A stretch of DNA of 64,000 bases, from contig JAEUIQ010000029.1 of the NCBI GenBank assembly GCA_016794985.1, forward strand, positions 22,591-86,590. Reading direction: 5' to 3'. The number at the start of each line of letters is the position of its first letter. The stretch's first letter is position 1. This document shows positions 8,220-17,357 of this stretch, piece by piece. The notes under the pieces are model-generated. The model was not told the DNA's origin. It saw only the letters and a list, made by a program, of their open reading frames with translations, and ran no database searches. The stretch comes from Planctomycetaceae bacterium. Lineage in GTDB: Bacteria > Planctomycetota > Planctomycetia > Pirellulales > Pirellulaceae. The translations under genes and the position numbers were made by a program.

Positions 8220-9485
8220 TCAGCAAGATGCCGAAGATTGGAAAGAAACTCCATCGGCCAAACAATTGGCCAATCGACGATAGGCGGTGTTCAAGGCGGA
8301 CGCTTGATGGTTCACCTCGCTCCCGGCGGCAGACTCCGACCCAACGGCGGCTAAAATTCGCCTGGCCAATGGTCCATGGTTGAAGATCAAGTTGAGGTTG
8401 GGCTCGTTCGCCAGAGAGTTAGCGGTCGTTGCCACTTCGCGCCTTAGATGTCGCCAGACCTCTTGAATGGTCGCTCGAGGCGTCGATATCCCGAAGTGAC
8501 TCAAGTATCTCGCGTCCTCGATCAAGGTCTGGTCGCCAGCGCGAAGCGCGTCACGAAAAATCGAGCTCAAGGAGTCCGTCGAGCACCCTTGCTGTTCTCG
8601 GCTTGAACTCCATCGTTCGCCCACCAACGCTTGCAGGGTCGCGACAACCAATTGCGCGATCGCCAGATCCGCGCCGGGATGCTCTTGCGTGTCGATGACC
8701 CGAATCTCAATCGATCCGCGATCGAACCGGGCAATGGCACCGCGGGCGTTCAAAAACGGCTGTTGCAAAATGCCTTCGGGGTCATACGGGGCGATGGCGG
8801 TGTACAGGGGCTGGAAGATTTCCGAATGATATGCCGCTTGACTGAACACGGGCTCCGGAACAATCTGCCCCGCGACCTGTCGAATCTTGGCCGAGTTGTG
8901 ACGATAAACTTCCATGCGATAGTCCAAGAAGCCTGTCGCTCGTCCGTCGGCGTAGGGAGAACTGCAGGCCAAGCCCGGCAAGAGCGGCAGGATCAAGCGA
9001 ATGGCGGCGTGCAGTAGCGAGAACTCTTCATCGTTGGCAAACGGCAAGTTGAGGTGCATGCTCTGCAAATTGGCCCATCCATGCCCACGACAGTCAAAGA
9101 CACGATTGAATGCTTCGTAGATGACCGCTGAATCATGGGGCCAAAGCTTGAGTTCTTGGAACGGATTCATCCACGGGTGCATGCCCGTCGGCAATAACGT
9201 CGCGTCGAATTCATTCGCTAGATGATTAAGGTTGGCAACACTTTTTTGAAACTGCTGGGCAACGCCGACCAGCGACCGAACAGGCTCAGTTGTTTTCAAC
9301 TCAATCACATGCAGTGCTAATTCGTTGGACCAAGTGATCGGGCCGTCCTCAAAATCCGAGGTCAATTCGCCGGCAGCGCGCGTCAATAACTTATCGGCGA
9401 TCGGCAGTACATTCAGCGTCCTGCGATCGACGATCATGTACTCCAATTCGATTCCGCAAACTTCGAACAAATGATATTGGCTCAT
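8220..9485 (-). CDS. GCS2-like carboxylate-amine ligase (glutamate-cysteine ligase fold)
   Basis: The N-terminus holds FEVCGIELEYMIVD, the GxExE metal/ATP-binding signature of the glutamate-cysteine ligase 2 / glutamine-synthetase-like fold. Further family features are WSNELALHVIELKT, LLPTGMHPWMNP, NLQSMHLNLPF, SSPYADGRATGFLDYRM and GSIEIRVIDTQEHPGADLA. These enzymes join a carboxylate (often glutamate) to an amine using ATP. At 421 residues it is a bit longer than YbdK-type members. It lies 54 bases after the ATP-grasp gene and 19 bases before the FGase gene, all on the minus strand. The real substrate cannot be read from sequence. Confidence 0.85.
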   Translation of the reverse strand: MSQYHLFEVCGIELEYMIVDRRTLNVLPIADKLLTRAAGELTSDFEDGPITWSNELALHVIELKTTEPVRSLVGVAQQFQKSVANLNHLANEFDATLLPTGMHPWMNPFQELKLWPHDSAVIYEAFNRVFDCRGHGWANLQSMHLNLPFANDEEFSLLHAAIRLILPLLPGLACSSPYADGRATGFLDYRMEVYRHNSAKIRQVAGQIVPEPVFSQAAYHSEIFQPLYTAIAPYDPEGILQQPFLNARGAIARFDRGSIEIRVIDTQEHPGADLAIAQLVVATLQALVGERWSSSREQQGCSTDSLSSIFRDALRAGDQTLIEDARYLSHFGISTPRATIQEVWRHLRREVATTANSLANEPNLNLIFNHGPLARRILAAVGSESAAGSEVNHQASALNTAYRRLANCLADGVSFQSSASC

Positions 9486-9539
9486 GTCTCTTACATTCCT
9501 TGTAACAACTCGTGTATCGCCAAATACGGGGGATCGGCC

Positions 9540-11009
9540 TTAATAATGCAGCGACTTTCGTTGTTCGATGCGACGGAGGAAGACGCTCATGATGCGGTGA
9601 TAGAGATCGTCCTTGAGTACTTCATCTTCGATCCCAGCTTCAATGTTTGGGTTATCATTGACTTCGATAATATAAAATTTGCCGTTGGATTCTTTGACGT
9701 CCACACCGTACAAACCATTGCCGATCAAGCCCGCGGCTTTAACCGCCAATTGAACCGCTTTTCGTGGAGCCCAATCGACCGGCACCGTTTCATAATTGCC
9801 GTAGTGGTCGCTGCCGTTGTCGTTGTGATTGATGATTTGCCAATGGCCACGCGCCATGAAGTATTTGCAGGCGAACAGCGGTTGTTGGTCCAACACACCA
9901 ATCCGCCAATCAAACGTGGTTGGAAGGAATTCTTGAGCCACGACCAAGTCAGAATCTTCCAAGAACTTCTCTAGTTGCAATTCCAATTCGCTTTGGTCCT
10001 TGACCTTGATGACGCCCTGCGAAAAAGCGCTGTCCGGACGTTTCAAGACCACCGGAAAGCCGAGAACGTTGCCAATCTCATGCGCGTTGCCCTCGTGCGC
10101 GACGATGGTTCGCGGAATTGCAACCCCGTGCCTAGCCATCAATTCGGCCAGATAAACTTTGTTGGTACATCGTAAGATAGACTGAGGATCGTCCATCACC
10201 ACCAATCCTTCTCCTTCCGCTTTACGAGCAAATCGGTAGGTGTGGTTTTCGATATACGTCGTATCCCGAATGAACAGACCATCGAACTGCGCGATCTTCG
10301 CGTAGTCGTCTTTAGTGATAATCTCGGCAGACATTCCCACGGCTTCTGCCGCACGGATAAACTTCTTGATCGCCTTCTCATTTGAAGGCGGTTGGGGATC
10401 CGTGGGACTCCGCAGGATGGCCAAGTCAAAACGGGTTGCGGCCCGACGTTTCGAGTGACTGCGACGACTGGCGAAAAACTCGGAGGCCGACTGAATCACA
10501 AACTCCCAATGATGCGAAGGGACTTCATTGCCGGAGATGGAATCGACTTTGCGGAGGTGCCAGCGCGACCGCCCCCCGAGCGAAAAGTAGGCCCGCAACA
10601 TCGGACTTTGGAACTGATTGTATAAGGCCAACGCGAGCTTTTGGTATCGCGCCGCAATGTTTTGCCCGAAGTAAATACTTAACTCGAATTCGCTGGATTT
10701 TAACGACTGAAGACTGGACTGAATCAATTCATCGATTTCATCCGATACCATTCGAATCACGGATTTCGATTTGAGATCTCTCACGGTCGCGACACTGGGC
10801 AACGGCTTATGGCCCCGCGCCTCTGCTAACAGCGATACATAATATCCTGAGGTCTGGTAACGGTAGCTGCGACAAAGGTTGAAGACTTTGACGCCCCGTC
10901 GTTCACTGAACTTGCTGTCAGTCAAATACGTCGTGTCATCGACGACTTCGACGCCAGGAATACTCGCCGGCCAGTCATCAGGGCGGTTGGTCACAATCAG
11001 AACGGACAT
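9540..11009 (-). CDS. RimK-like ATP-grasp ligase with N-terminal RLAN-type domain
   Basis: A 489-residue two-part protein. Residues ~1-200 (VLIVTNRPDDWP, FNLCRSYRYQTSGYYVSLLAEARGHKPLPS) match the N-terminal domain seen in a subset of RimK-like ligases (RLAN). Residues ~210-475 are an ATP-grasp core: GLFIRDTTYIENHTYRFA, NKVYLAELMARHGVAIPRT, FPVVLKRPDSAFSQGVIKV, VAQEFLPTTFDWRIGVL and FYIIEVNDNPNIEAGIED with the metal-binding Glu and Asn residues. Such enzymes form peptide or amide bonds through an acyl-phosphate. The start lies 4 bases after the C39-like gene stop, so the two are almost certainly co-translated. It is a ligase for small molecules or protein tails; the true RimK target (ribosomal S6) is not implied. 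Confidence 0.88.
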   Translation of the reverse strand: MSVLIVTNRPDDWPASIPGVEVVDDTTYLTDSKFSERRGVKVFNLCRSYRYQTSGYYVSLLAEARGHKPLPSVATVRDLKSKSVIRMVSDEIDELIQSSLQSLKSSEFELSIYFGQNIAARYQKLALALYNQFQSPMLRAYFSLGGRSRWHLRKVDSISGNEVPSHHWEFVIQSASEFFASRRSHSKRRAATRFDLAILRSPTDPQPPSNEKAIKKFIRAAEAVGMSAEIITKDDYAKIAQFDGLFIRDTTYIENHTYRFARKAEGEGLVVMDDPQSILRCTNKVYLAELMARHGVAIPRTIVAHEGNAHEIGNVLGFPVVLKRPDSAFSQGVIKVKDQSELELQLEKFLEDSDLVVAQEFLPTTFDWRIGVLDQQPLFACKYFMARGHWQIINHNDNGSDHYGNYETVPVDWAPRKAVQLAVKAAGLIGNGLYGVDVKESNGKFYIIEVNDNPNIEAGIEDEVLKDDLYHRIMSVFLRRIEQRKSLHY

Positions 11010-11013
11010 CGAT

Positions 11014-11781
11014 CTATTTACTCGGTTGGATAATCAGCAGGTTGGCATCGTAAGTTAAAACCCCTAGCAAGATCGCGCAGATCAAGCGGTCGAAGCTGAC
11101 ATCATAGTAACGGTCTTCCGCAAACGGATTCGGAACGTACGGGTCAGCTACTCGCACGGTTTTCTTGGGTGGCGGTTTTTCCCCGCACAGTACCACGAAG
11201 TGCCCGGTTGGTGTTCCTCGCAAGTCGTCCGGCTTCATGTCGCGTTGACGCTCACGAGCGGACTGGTACAAGTAAGTCGAACTCAATCCAGTCAGAATCG
11301 GAATATCCAAGGACAGGTAATGGCGAATCAACGCCTTATTCAAGTCGTGCATTCGTACTTCGCCGCCCAACTTGATGAATTTCGCATAAGCTCGACAGGC
11401 CAAGTGCAGCTTCTGACCTTCTTTGAGGCGTATTTGTTCCTTCAGCTTCGCGATCAAGTCGACCTGAGGAAACCTCTCCAAGGGTGCCTGGAACTCGTCC
11501 TTGCGATGATCGTTCTTGCGGCGATCCGGGGTGAACCATGAGGGGTCAAAGACTCGGAGATTGTAGGTGAAAATCTTGGCTCGATAACCCCGTTCCAAGG
11601 CCAAAGTCCCCAGCATCACTGCTAACGTTCCACCATCATCCAAACTCGGTGTGTCGCGAATGACCTGGTCCAGTTCCAGTTCGTCACCAAAATATTGAAA
11701 AACGGCTTGGAGACAGGTTGGCCCGCAAGTGGTCTCGTCAGGCTGCGGAAGGATTGTGAAGTCCGTCAGAGATCCACTCAT
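11014..11781 (-). CDS. C39-like cysteine peptidase, first gene of the amidoligase operon
   Basis: A papain-like fold protein. DETTCGPTCLQAVFQYFG carries the nucleophile Cys19, TPTGHFVVLCG the catalytic His and VRVADPY the Asp, the triad order of the C39 and C39-like families. There is no ABC transporter domain and no signal peptide, so it probably acts in the cytoplasm. Start ATG 11781 is preceded by GGGAG; an ATG at 11853 in the same frame would add 24 poorly conserved-looking residues. Context (RimK-like and GCS2 ligases, FGase amidase) suggests it cleaves or transfers a peptide made or modified by the same operon. Specificity is unknown. Confidence 0.8.
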   Translation of the reverse strand: MSGSLTDFTILPQPDETTCGPTCLQAVFQYFGDELELDQVIRDTPSLDDGGTLAVMLGTLALERGYRAKIFTYNLRVFDPSWFTPDRRKNDHRKDEFQAPLERFPQVDLIAKLKEQIRLKEGQKLHLACRAYAKFIKLGGEVRMHDLNKALIRHYLSLDIPILTGLSSTYLYQSARERQRDMKPDDLRGTPTGHFVVLCGEKPPPKKTVRVADPYVPNPFAEDRYYDVSFDRLICAILLGVLTYDANLLIIQPSK

Positions 11782-11963
11782 CAAATACGAAACTCCCAAT
11801 CCGTGTCGAGATGCTTTGAGGCGTCTGGTGGCGCTATCTGCGTGAACCGCCATTGGTCCCAGCCATAGGACCCTTTCCCGACGGTCCGTAGCAGCTTATC
11901 CGTTTCCCCTATTTTGTGAAGTGCATTTGCGCGGGTCCTACTGGAAAGTACGGGTCCGACGGC

Positions 11964-11969
11964 TATACT
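11964..11969 (+). promoter_or_regulatory. Candidate -10 box for the glycine riboswitch/gcvP transcript
   Basis: TATACT lies 18 bases before the first aptamer stem, the right place to start the riboswitch RNA. A weak -35 candidate (CTGGAA, 11941-11946) is 17 bases upstream. Only position and -10 likeness support it. Confidence 0.35.
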
Positions 11970-11987
11970 TGGACTTAAGGTGAATAT

Positions 11988-12245
11988 CCGGCGGGAGAGT
12001 TTCCCGGACGCGATCAGACAATTGACCTGACGTGAAACGAGTGCATTTCCACGTCAGTTGCGGTTGTTGCGGGTGCGTCTTGGGAACGCCGAAGGTGCAA
12101 GCAGACCCTGAATCGCTCAGGCAAATGGACCGCCGGGATTGAAACACCTTCTCTGGAGAGCGAGTCCCGCTATCGGCGTGGGCTCCACCGAAGGGGACGG
12201 TCGCTCGCTGCGACGATAACTCTCAGGTAGATGGACAGAGGGGTT
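11988..12245 (+). promoter_or_regulatory. Tandem glycine riboswitch (two aptamers) upstream of gcvP
   Basis: Two glycine-aptamer cores follow each other. Aptamer 1 (about 11988-12138) opens with CCGGCGGGAGAG, has the CGCCGAAGG core and ends CTCAGGCAAATGGACCGCCGG, so that CCGGCGG pairs with CCGCCGG as P1. Aptamer 2 (about 12147-12245) opens TCTCTGGAGAG, has CACCGAAGGGG and ends AACTCTCAGGTAGATGGACAGAGGGG, with CTCT pairing AGAG. A short linker joins them (12139-12146). These are the conserved bases of the gcvT RNA element, which senses glycine and usually turns on glycine-cleavage genes. The next gene is gcvP, which fits exactly. The expression platform lies in 12246-12446. Confidence 0.93.
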
Positions 12246-12287
12246 GATTGGTTGCCTGCGTGGACGTGGATTGCTCTACGGTCCACC

Positions 12288-12321
12288 ATCGCGGTCTCAG
12301 ATCGCGGTCTCAGATCGCGGT
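12288..12321 (+). repeat. 13-bp tandem repeat in the gcvP leader, unit ATCGCGGTCTCAG
   Basis: Two full copies (12288-12300, 12301-12313) and a partial third (12314-12321) follow the riboswitch directly. They lie between the aptamer and the gcvP start and may be part of the expression platform or simply slippage. Confidence 0.85.
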
Positions 12322-12355
12322 TCAAGGCTGCGAACCAACGACACTGTCCCACTCT

Positions 12356-12381
12356 TTCCCCCAACTTGTTCCCCCAACTTG
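12356..12381 (+). repeat. 13-bp tandem repeat in the gcvP leader, unit TTCCCCCAACTTG
   Basis: Exact copies at 12356-12368 and 12369-12381. Together with the repeat at 12288 and a doubled TTCCCGATGG (12386-12395 and 12441-12450, the second spanning the start codon) this shows that the leader after the aptamers is built from small duplications. Confidence 0.85.
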
Positions 12382-12434
12382 GGCCTTCCCGATGGGGTCC
12401 CTTAATTGGGCCTCCAATGAAGGCCCCTTACTTC

Positions 12435-12438
12435 GGAG
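12435..12438 (+). promoter_or_regulatory. Ribosome binding site that decides the gcvP start
   Basis: GGAG lies 8 bases before the ATG at 12447. Earlier in-frame ATGs (12231 inside the riboswitch, 12417 inside a GGGCCT/AGGCCC hairpin loop) have no such site. Confidence 0.6.
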
Positions 12439-12446
12439 TCTTCCCG

Positions 12447-15335
12447 ATGGCTGCTTCCGGTCACGCTACGGTCGGCGTTCTACCCCCCTTTGTTTCACGT
12501 CATATTGGACCGCGCGATCATCAGATTCGCGAAATGCTCGCGGTGCTCGGATACGACTCCTTGGACTCGTTGACGCAAGCGGTTGTTCCGCCGCAGATTC
12601 GCTTTGACCAGTTGCTGAACTTGCCCGCGGGTGTATCCGAGGAATCGGCACTGCAAGAGCTCCAAGCTTTGGCCGCTCAGAATCGCGTTCTGAAATCGTA
12701 TATTGGCCAAGGCTATTACGGCACTCACACGCCGAAAGTCATCCAACGCAACGTCCTCGAAAATCCGGCTTGGTACACGGCTTACACGCCGTATCAGCCC
12801 GAAATCTCTCAGGGGCGGCTCGAGATTTTGTTCTATTTCCAAACCATGATCTCGGAACTAACAGGCTTGCCAATCGCCAATGCTTCACTGCTGGATGAAG
12901 GCACGGCGGCCGCCGAGGCCATGACGTTGTGCCAACGCAGCAGCAAAGGAAATCGCACTCGCTTCTTGATCGCTAACGACTGCCATCCGCAAACGATTGA
13001 GGTTGTGACAGGGCGCGCCAAGCCACTCCAAATTGAGGTGGAACTTTTCAGCGAAAATGCAGGAGTAAAGAACTGGGACGGTGTTTTTGGAGTCTTGCTG
13101 CAATACCCTGGCAGCAGTGGTCAAATCCATGACTACGAGCGATTGATTGCTGCGGCGCACGCCCAGGGTGCTTTTGTGGTGCTGGCCACAGACCTTTTGG
13201 CTTTAACGAAGCTAAAATCTCCCGCAAGTTTAGCGGCAGATGTGGCCGTCGGTTGTGCTCAACGATTCGGTGTGCCTCTCGGGTTGGGCGGTCCGCATGC
13301 CGCGTTCATGGCCACCCGCGACGAACTCAAGCGAACCATCCCAGGCAGGTTGGTCGGCCAATCGATCGATCGTCACGGCAACCCGGCTTACCGGCTTAGT
13401 CTTCAAACTCGCGAGCAACACATTCGCCGAGAAAAGGCGACTTCCAATATTTGCACGGCCCAAGCATTGCTGGCGATCATGGCCACCCTGTATGCCATGT
13501 ATCACGGGCCTGAAGGCCTACGCGAGATTGCCGATCGCGTCCACCGACTGACTTCCCAATTGGCAGCGGCTCTGCGGGCTGCGGGTTTCAAGCTGTTGGT
13601 GGACAAGTACTTCGACACGCTAACGGTTGATTGTGGAGCTAAAGCTCCGCACATCCTCGAAGAAGCTTTGGCTGCCGGATACAACTTCCGGCAAATCAAG
13701 GACAATTGTCTTGGCATCTCGCTCGATGAAACAACGACCAGAGACGACCTCGCCGCCGTGCTTCGCTGCTTTGGAGTGCAACTCGCAGTCGAAAGCATCG
13801 AGTCACCACTTACGGAAATGGATTGCCGCAGCGATCGATATCTAACCCAAGCCGTGTTCCATGGGAATCGCAGCGAAACTCAGATGATGCGATATCTTCG
13901 TCGGCTTTCCGAAATGGACTTGGCGTTGGATCGAGCCATGATCCCGCTCGGTTCCTGCACGATGAAACTTAATGCAGCCAGTGAATTGACACCAGTCACT
14001 TGGCCACAGTTCAACAGTATTCATCCATTCGCTCCTGTTGACCAATGGATTGGTTACCAAAAAATGGTTGATCAGCTCGAAGCGATGCTATGCGAGATTA
14101 CCGGCTACGATCAGGTATCGCTGCAGCCGAATGCCGGGTCCCAAGGAGAGTACGCGGGCCTCTTGGCCATCAAGGCCTTTCATGAATCGCGAAACGATTT
14201 TGATCGCGACGTGTGCCTGATTCCTAGCAGTGCCCACGGAACCAACCCCGCCAGCGCTCAAATGGCCAATATGAAAGTCGTTGTCGTGAAATGCGACGCG
14301 GATGGGAATGTCGACTTGGCCGATCTAAGAGAAAAGATCGCCGCAAATGCTGGACGTGTCGCCGCCATCATGATCACCTATCCTTCGACCCATGGCGTGT
14401 TCGAGGAGGGTGTCACTGAGATTTGCCGCTTGGTACATGAAGCCGGTGGACAAGTCTACATCGATGGCGCGAACATGAACGCCTTGGTCGGCTTGGCCAA
14501 AGTGGGCAAGTTCGGCGGGGACGTGTCGCACCTGAATTTGCACAAAACGTTCTGTATTCCGCACGGCGGTGGTGGACCGGGCGTCGGTCCCGTTTGCGTG
14601 GCCGCTCACTTGGCGCCTTTCCTCCCGAAAGACGGAATTCACCCGCAGCGCCGCGGCGCGATGATCAGTGCTGCTCCGTTTGGCAGCGCCAGCATCCTGC
14701 CGATCTCGTGGATGTATATTCGAATGATGGGAGCGGCAGGCTTGAGAAAAGCGACCCAAGTCGCGATCCTGAATGCCAACTATTTGGCTCGCCGATTGCA
14801 GCCGAATTACTCCGTGTTGTACGCGGGGAACCACGGCTTGGTGGCGCATGAGTGCATCGTTGATACGCGACCGATGGACAAAGCTGCGAAAGTGTCGGTG
14901 GACGATATTGCGAAGCGGTTGATCGACTACGGCTTCCACGCTCCGACCATGTCGTTTCCCGTCGCAGGAACCTTAATGATCGAACCGACGGAGAGTGAGC
15001 CGAAAGAAGAGCTGGATCGTTTCGCGCGGGCGATGAATCAGATTTATGCCGAGTATGAACAAGTGCGGGACGGGGTTTGGACCGCCACTGATAATCCACT
15101 GCACAACGCTCCGCACACGTTGGATTTCGTGCTCAACGACCAGCCGCTGGCCTACTCGCGCGAGACCGCCGTCTGTCCCGATCCACAACAAGATCGCAAA
15201 GTGAAGTACTTTCCTCCGGTCGGCCGTGTCGACAATGCCTACGGTGATCGCAACTTGGTTTGTTCTTGCCCGCCCCTGGATAGTTATGCGGAGCCAACCG
15301 AAAAATCTTGCGAGCTTACCGCTCAGGCGGGTTAG
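12447..15335 (+). CDS. gcvP: Glycine dehydrogenase (decarboxylating), P-protein of the glycine cleavage system
   Basis: A full-length fused P-protein of 962 residues, the usual size (E. coli 957). It decarboxylates glycine with PLP and passes the aminomethyl group to lipoyl-GcvH. Landmarks are [17 protein letters not shown] at the N-terminus, [55 protein letters not shown], the second-half motif [13 protein letters not shown], and [18 protein letters not shown] with PLP-binding Lys700. Start ATG 12447 is chosen for its GGAG site and because residues before it translate the riboswitch. gcvT, gcvH and lipoate genes are not in the window. Expression should follow the tandem glycine riboswitch just upstream. 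Confidence 0.95.
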   Translation: MAASGHATVGVLPPFVSRHIGPRDHQIREMLAVLGYDSLDSLTQAVVPPQIRFDQLLNLPAGVSEESALQELQALAAQNRVLKSYIGQGYYGTHTPKVIQRNVLENPAWYTAYTPYQPEISQGRLEILFYFQTMISELTGLPIANASLLDEGTAAAEAMTLCQRSSKGNRTRFLIANDCHPQTIEVVTGRAKPLQIEVELFSENAGVKNWDGVFGVLLQYPGSSGQIHDYERLIAAAHAQGAFVVLATDLLALTKLKSPASLAADVAVGCAQRFGVPLGLGGPHAAFMATRDELKRTIPGRLVGQSIDRHGNPAYRLSLQTREQHIRREKATSNICTAQALLAIMATLYAMYHGPEGLREIADRVHRLTSQLAAALRAAGFKLLVDKYFDTLTVDCGAKAPHILEEALAAGYNFRQIKDNCLGISLDETTTRDDLAAVLRCFGVQLAVESIESPLTEMDCRSDRYLTQAVFHGNRSETQMMRYLRRLSEMDLALDRAMIPLGSCTMKLNAASELTPVTWPQFNSIHPFAPVDQWIGYQKMVDQLEAMLCEITGYDQVSLQPNAGSQGEYAGLLAIKAFHESRNDFDRDVCLIPSSAHGTNPASAQMANMKVVVVKCDADGNVDLADLREKIAANAGRVAAIMITYPSTHGVFEEGVTEICRLVHEAGGQVYIDGANMNALVGLAKVGKFGGDVSHLNLHKTFCIPHGGGGPGVGPVCVAAHLAPFLPKDGIHPQRRGAMISAAPFGSASILPISWMYIRMMGAAGLRKATQVAILNANYLARRLQPNYSVLYAGNHGLVAHECIVDTRPMDKAAKVSVDDIAKRLIDYGFHAPTMSFPVAGTLMIEPTESEPKEELDRFARAMNQIYAEYEQVRDGVWTATDNPLHNAPHTLDFVLNDQPLAYSRETAVCPDPQQDRKVKYFPPVGRVDNAYGDRNLVCSCPPLDSYAEPTEKSCELTAQAG

Positions 15336-15528
15336 GACTTTTTAGAATCGTGACAATGCGTCCGCAATGGCTGCGGGACTGGATCTACTCTATGTCCCGG
15401 TCGCTGCGGGCGCAGGTCAAAAGTGGTCCGCGCCGTTTCAACGCTGCCCGACCCAAGCGAAGCAATCCTTGCAGCGGGCGGTGTAACGTGCAAAGGGGCC
15501 TGCATTTTTCCTGATGTTCGTCTCCGCC

Positions 15529-17190
15529 TTAGCCTCGCGCGAAGTACAGATAAATCCCCAGTACCGACAACACCAAAAAACCACCAACGTACGGTGCTGG
15601 CTTCCACGGTGTGAGATCGACGGCGCCTGCATCATGCTGCTCGTAGGGCTTTGCACGTCGCATGCCGGTGCTTCCCAGCCACAATTGCAACGCGACCAAC
15701 AGCACGAACACGAACCCCATGTAGTGGTAGCCGGAACCAAACCAGTTCACGACCCACCCAGGATCTTTTGCCCCTTCGGCTGTTTCGGCTGCCCAGCTTC
15801 CGAAGGTTCCGATGCTCATGGCCAACAGCCCGACAAACAGCGTCACCAAGGCCGAGTTTCCATCGGCCCATTTGTGAAACAGGCCGACCATCATGATCGC
15901 TAACAACGGGATAAAGTACACCCCATTCAACTTTTGGAAAAAGCCGAATACTCCATCTTGCCCGTGGAAAATCAATGGCGCTGCCACGACCGCTAATCCG
16001 CCTACCAACAGACTGCAAACTTGGCCTGTCAACACGATCTCGCGCATGGACGCCGTTGGTCGCATAAACCGCTTGTAAACATCCAACGAAAACAAGGTGG
16101 CAGCCGAGTTAAGTACCGAGTTGAAGGTTGACAAAATAGAACCGACGACAACCGCCGCAAAGAAACCAACCAACCAACTTGGTAAGACTTTGCTAACCAG
16201 GGCTCCATACGATTTATTCGAATCAGCACCAATTTTGGCCGCGAATTCAGGATCTTGCGCGACCATGTAAGCCGCAATGATCCCTGGGAGCACGAGCGCC
16301 AACGGAGCCAAGATTTTGAAAAAGGCCGCGATCAAGACACCTTTTTGCCCCTCGGCCAAATTCTTGGCCGCGAATGAACGTTGAATAATTTGTTGGTTAC
16401 TACACCAGTAAAAAAAGTTCAACAAGAGGACGCCCGAAAACAATGTTGGCCAATGAACATCCTCCCCTGCTTTTCCCAACGAGCAAAACGCGTCTGGGTT
16501 TTGTTGTTTGATTTTGTCTACGACCGAAAACACGGTATCTTCCGGCCCCATGATCGCTTGCCATGAAAAGACCGTGATCAGTAGGCCACCGACCAACAGA
16601 CCTACCCCGTTGTAGGTATCCGAGACGGCCACGGCTTTCAATCCGCCAAACACCGCGTAAGCGCCGCCGACTACCGCAATAAAGACAATCACGGTCCACA
16701 GGATCGCCAATTCCGACGTCTCCGCCGGGAAATACGCTTTCAAATCCAACATTCCGCTCAAACCCGTCGCACCGGTGTATAGCGTGAACGGCAAGAGCAC
16801 CAACATGTACGCGATAATGAACAGAATCGCGGTGACAGTGCGCACCGCGCCTCCATACCGGTCCTCAAAGAACTGGGGGATCGTGGCAATGCCGGCTTTC
16901 AGGTATCGCGGCAAAAACACCAGCGCCAAGACAACCAAGGAACACCCGGCAATCACTTCCCAGGCCATGACCGACAGCCCCTCTTTAAAGGCGCCCGCGT
17001 TCAAACCAATCAACTGTTCGGTCGACAAATTCGTTAGCAACAACGAGCCTGCGATAAATGCTCCAGTCAGACTGCGCCCCGCCAGAAAGAAGTCGGTATC
17101 GGTCTCTTGTTTCGAACCTCGCACCGTCCACCAAGTGAGCACCGCCACGAGCGCGGTAAAAAACAAAAACGTCGCAATGGTGAATTCCAC
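15529..17190 (-). CDS. SSS-family sodium:solute symporter, probably sugar (SglT-like)
   Basis: A polytopic membrane protein of about 553 residues with 13-14 hydrophobic segments. Family features include FFLAGRSLTGAFIAGSLLLTNLSTEQLIGLNAGAF (TM1 region), QFFEDRYGG, GGLKAVAVSDTYNGVG, YWCSNQQIIQRSFAAKNLAEGQKG and VVGSILSTFNSVLNSAATLFSLDVYKRF, the last carrying sodium-site Ser/Thr residues. No ATG exists near the N-terminus; GTG 17190 (VEFTIATFLFF) has AAGAAG 5 bases upstream and begins just before TM1, so I prefer it to GTG 17271. It follows the aldose epimerase gene on the same strand, which supports a sugar as substrate. Confidence 0.85.
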   Translation of the reverse strand: MEFTIATFLFFTALVAVLTWWTVRGSKQETDTDFFLAGRSLTGAFIAGSLLLTNLSTEQLIGLNAGAFKEGLSVMAWEVIAGCSLVVLALVFLPRYLKAGIATIPQFFEDRYGGAVRTVTAILFIIAYMLVLLPFTLYTGATGLSGMLDLKAYFPAETSELAILWTVIVFIAVVGGAYAVFGGLKAVAVSDTYNGVGLLVGGLLITVFSWQAIMGPEDTVFSVVDKIKQQNPDAFCSLGKAGEDVHWPTLFSGVLLLNFFYWCSNQQIIQRSFAAKNLAEGQKGVLIAAFFKILAPLALVLPGIIAAYMVAQDPEFAAKIGADSNKSYGALVSKVLPSWLVGFFAAVVVGSILSTFNSVLNSAATLFSLDVYKRFMRPTASMREIVLTGQVCSLLVGGLAVVAAPLIFHGQDGVFGFFQKLNGVYFIPLLAIMMVGLFHKWADGNSALVTLFVGLLAMSIGTFGSWAAETAEGAKDPGWVVNWFGSGYHYMGFVFVLLVALQLWLGSTGMRRAKPYEQHDAGAVDLTPWKPAPYVGGFLVLSVLGIYLYFARG

Positions 17191-17357
17191 AGGAACTTCT
17201 TTCTGATCTAAAGATTCTTGATTTGGCAAACTATAGCGGAAGAGTAGCAACACCGACCAACGCGCGCTCACCCCTGCACAGCGTTCGTTTCTTGGCGAAC
17301 ACTGTCACGCAATTTTCACGAGCTTGGCGTTGTACTCGGCGAGTTGATCGGCCCCGG

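Noticed and set aside
15336..15528. Short frame after gcvP (MRPQWLRDWIYSMSRSLRAQ)
   Set aside because: Basic, no clear family and no stop/start context beyond chance; the region is only 190 bases.
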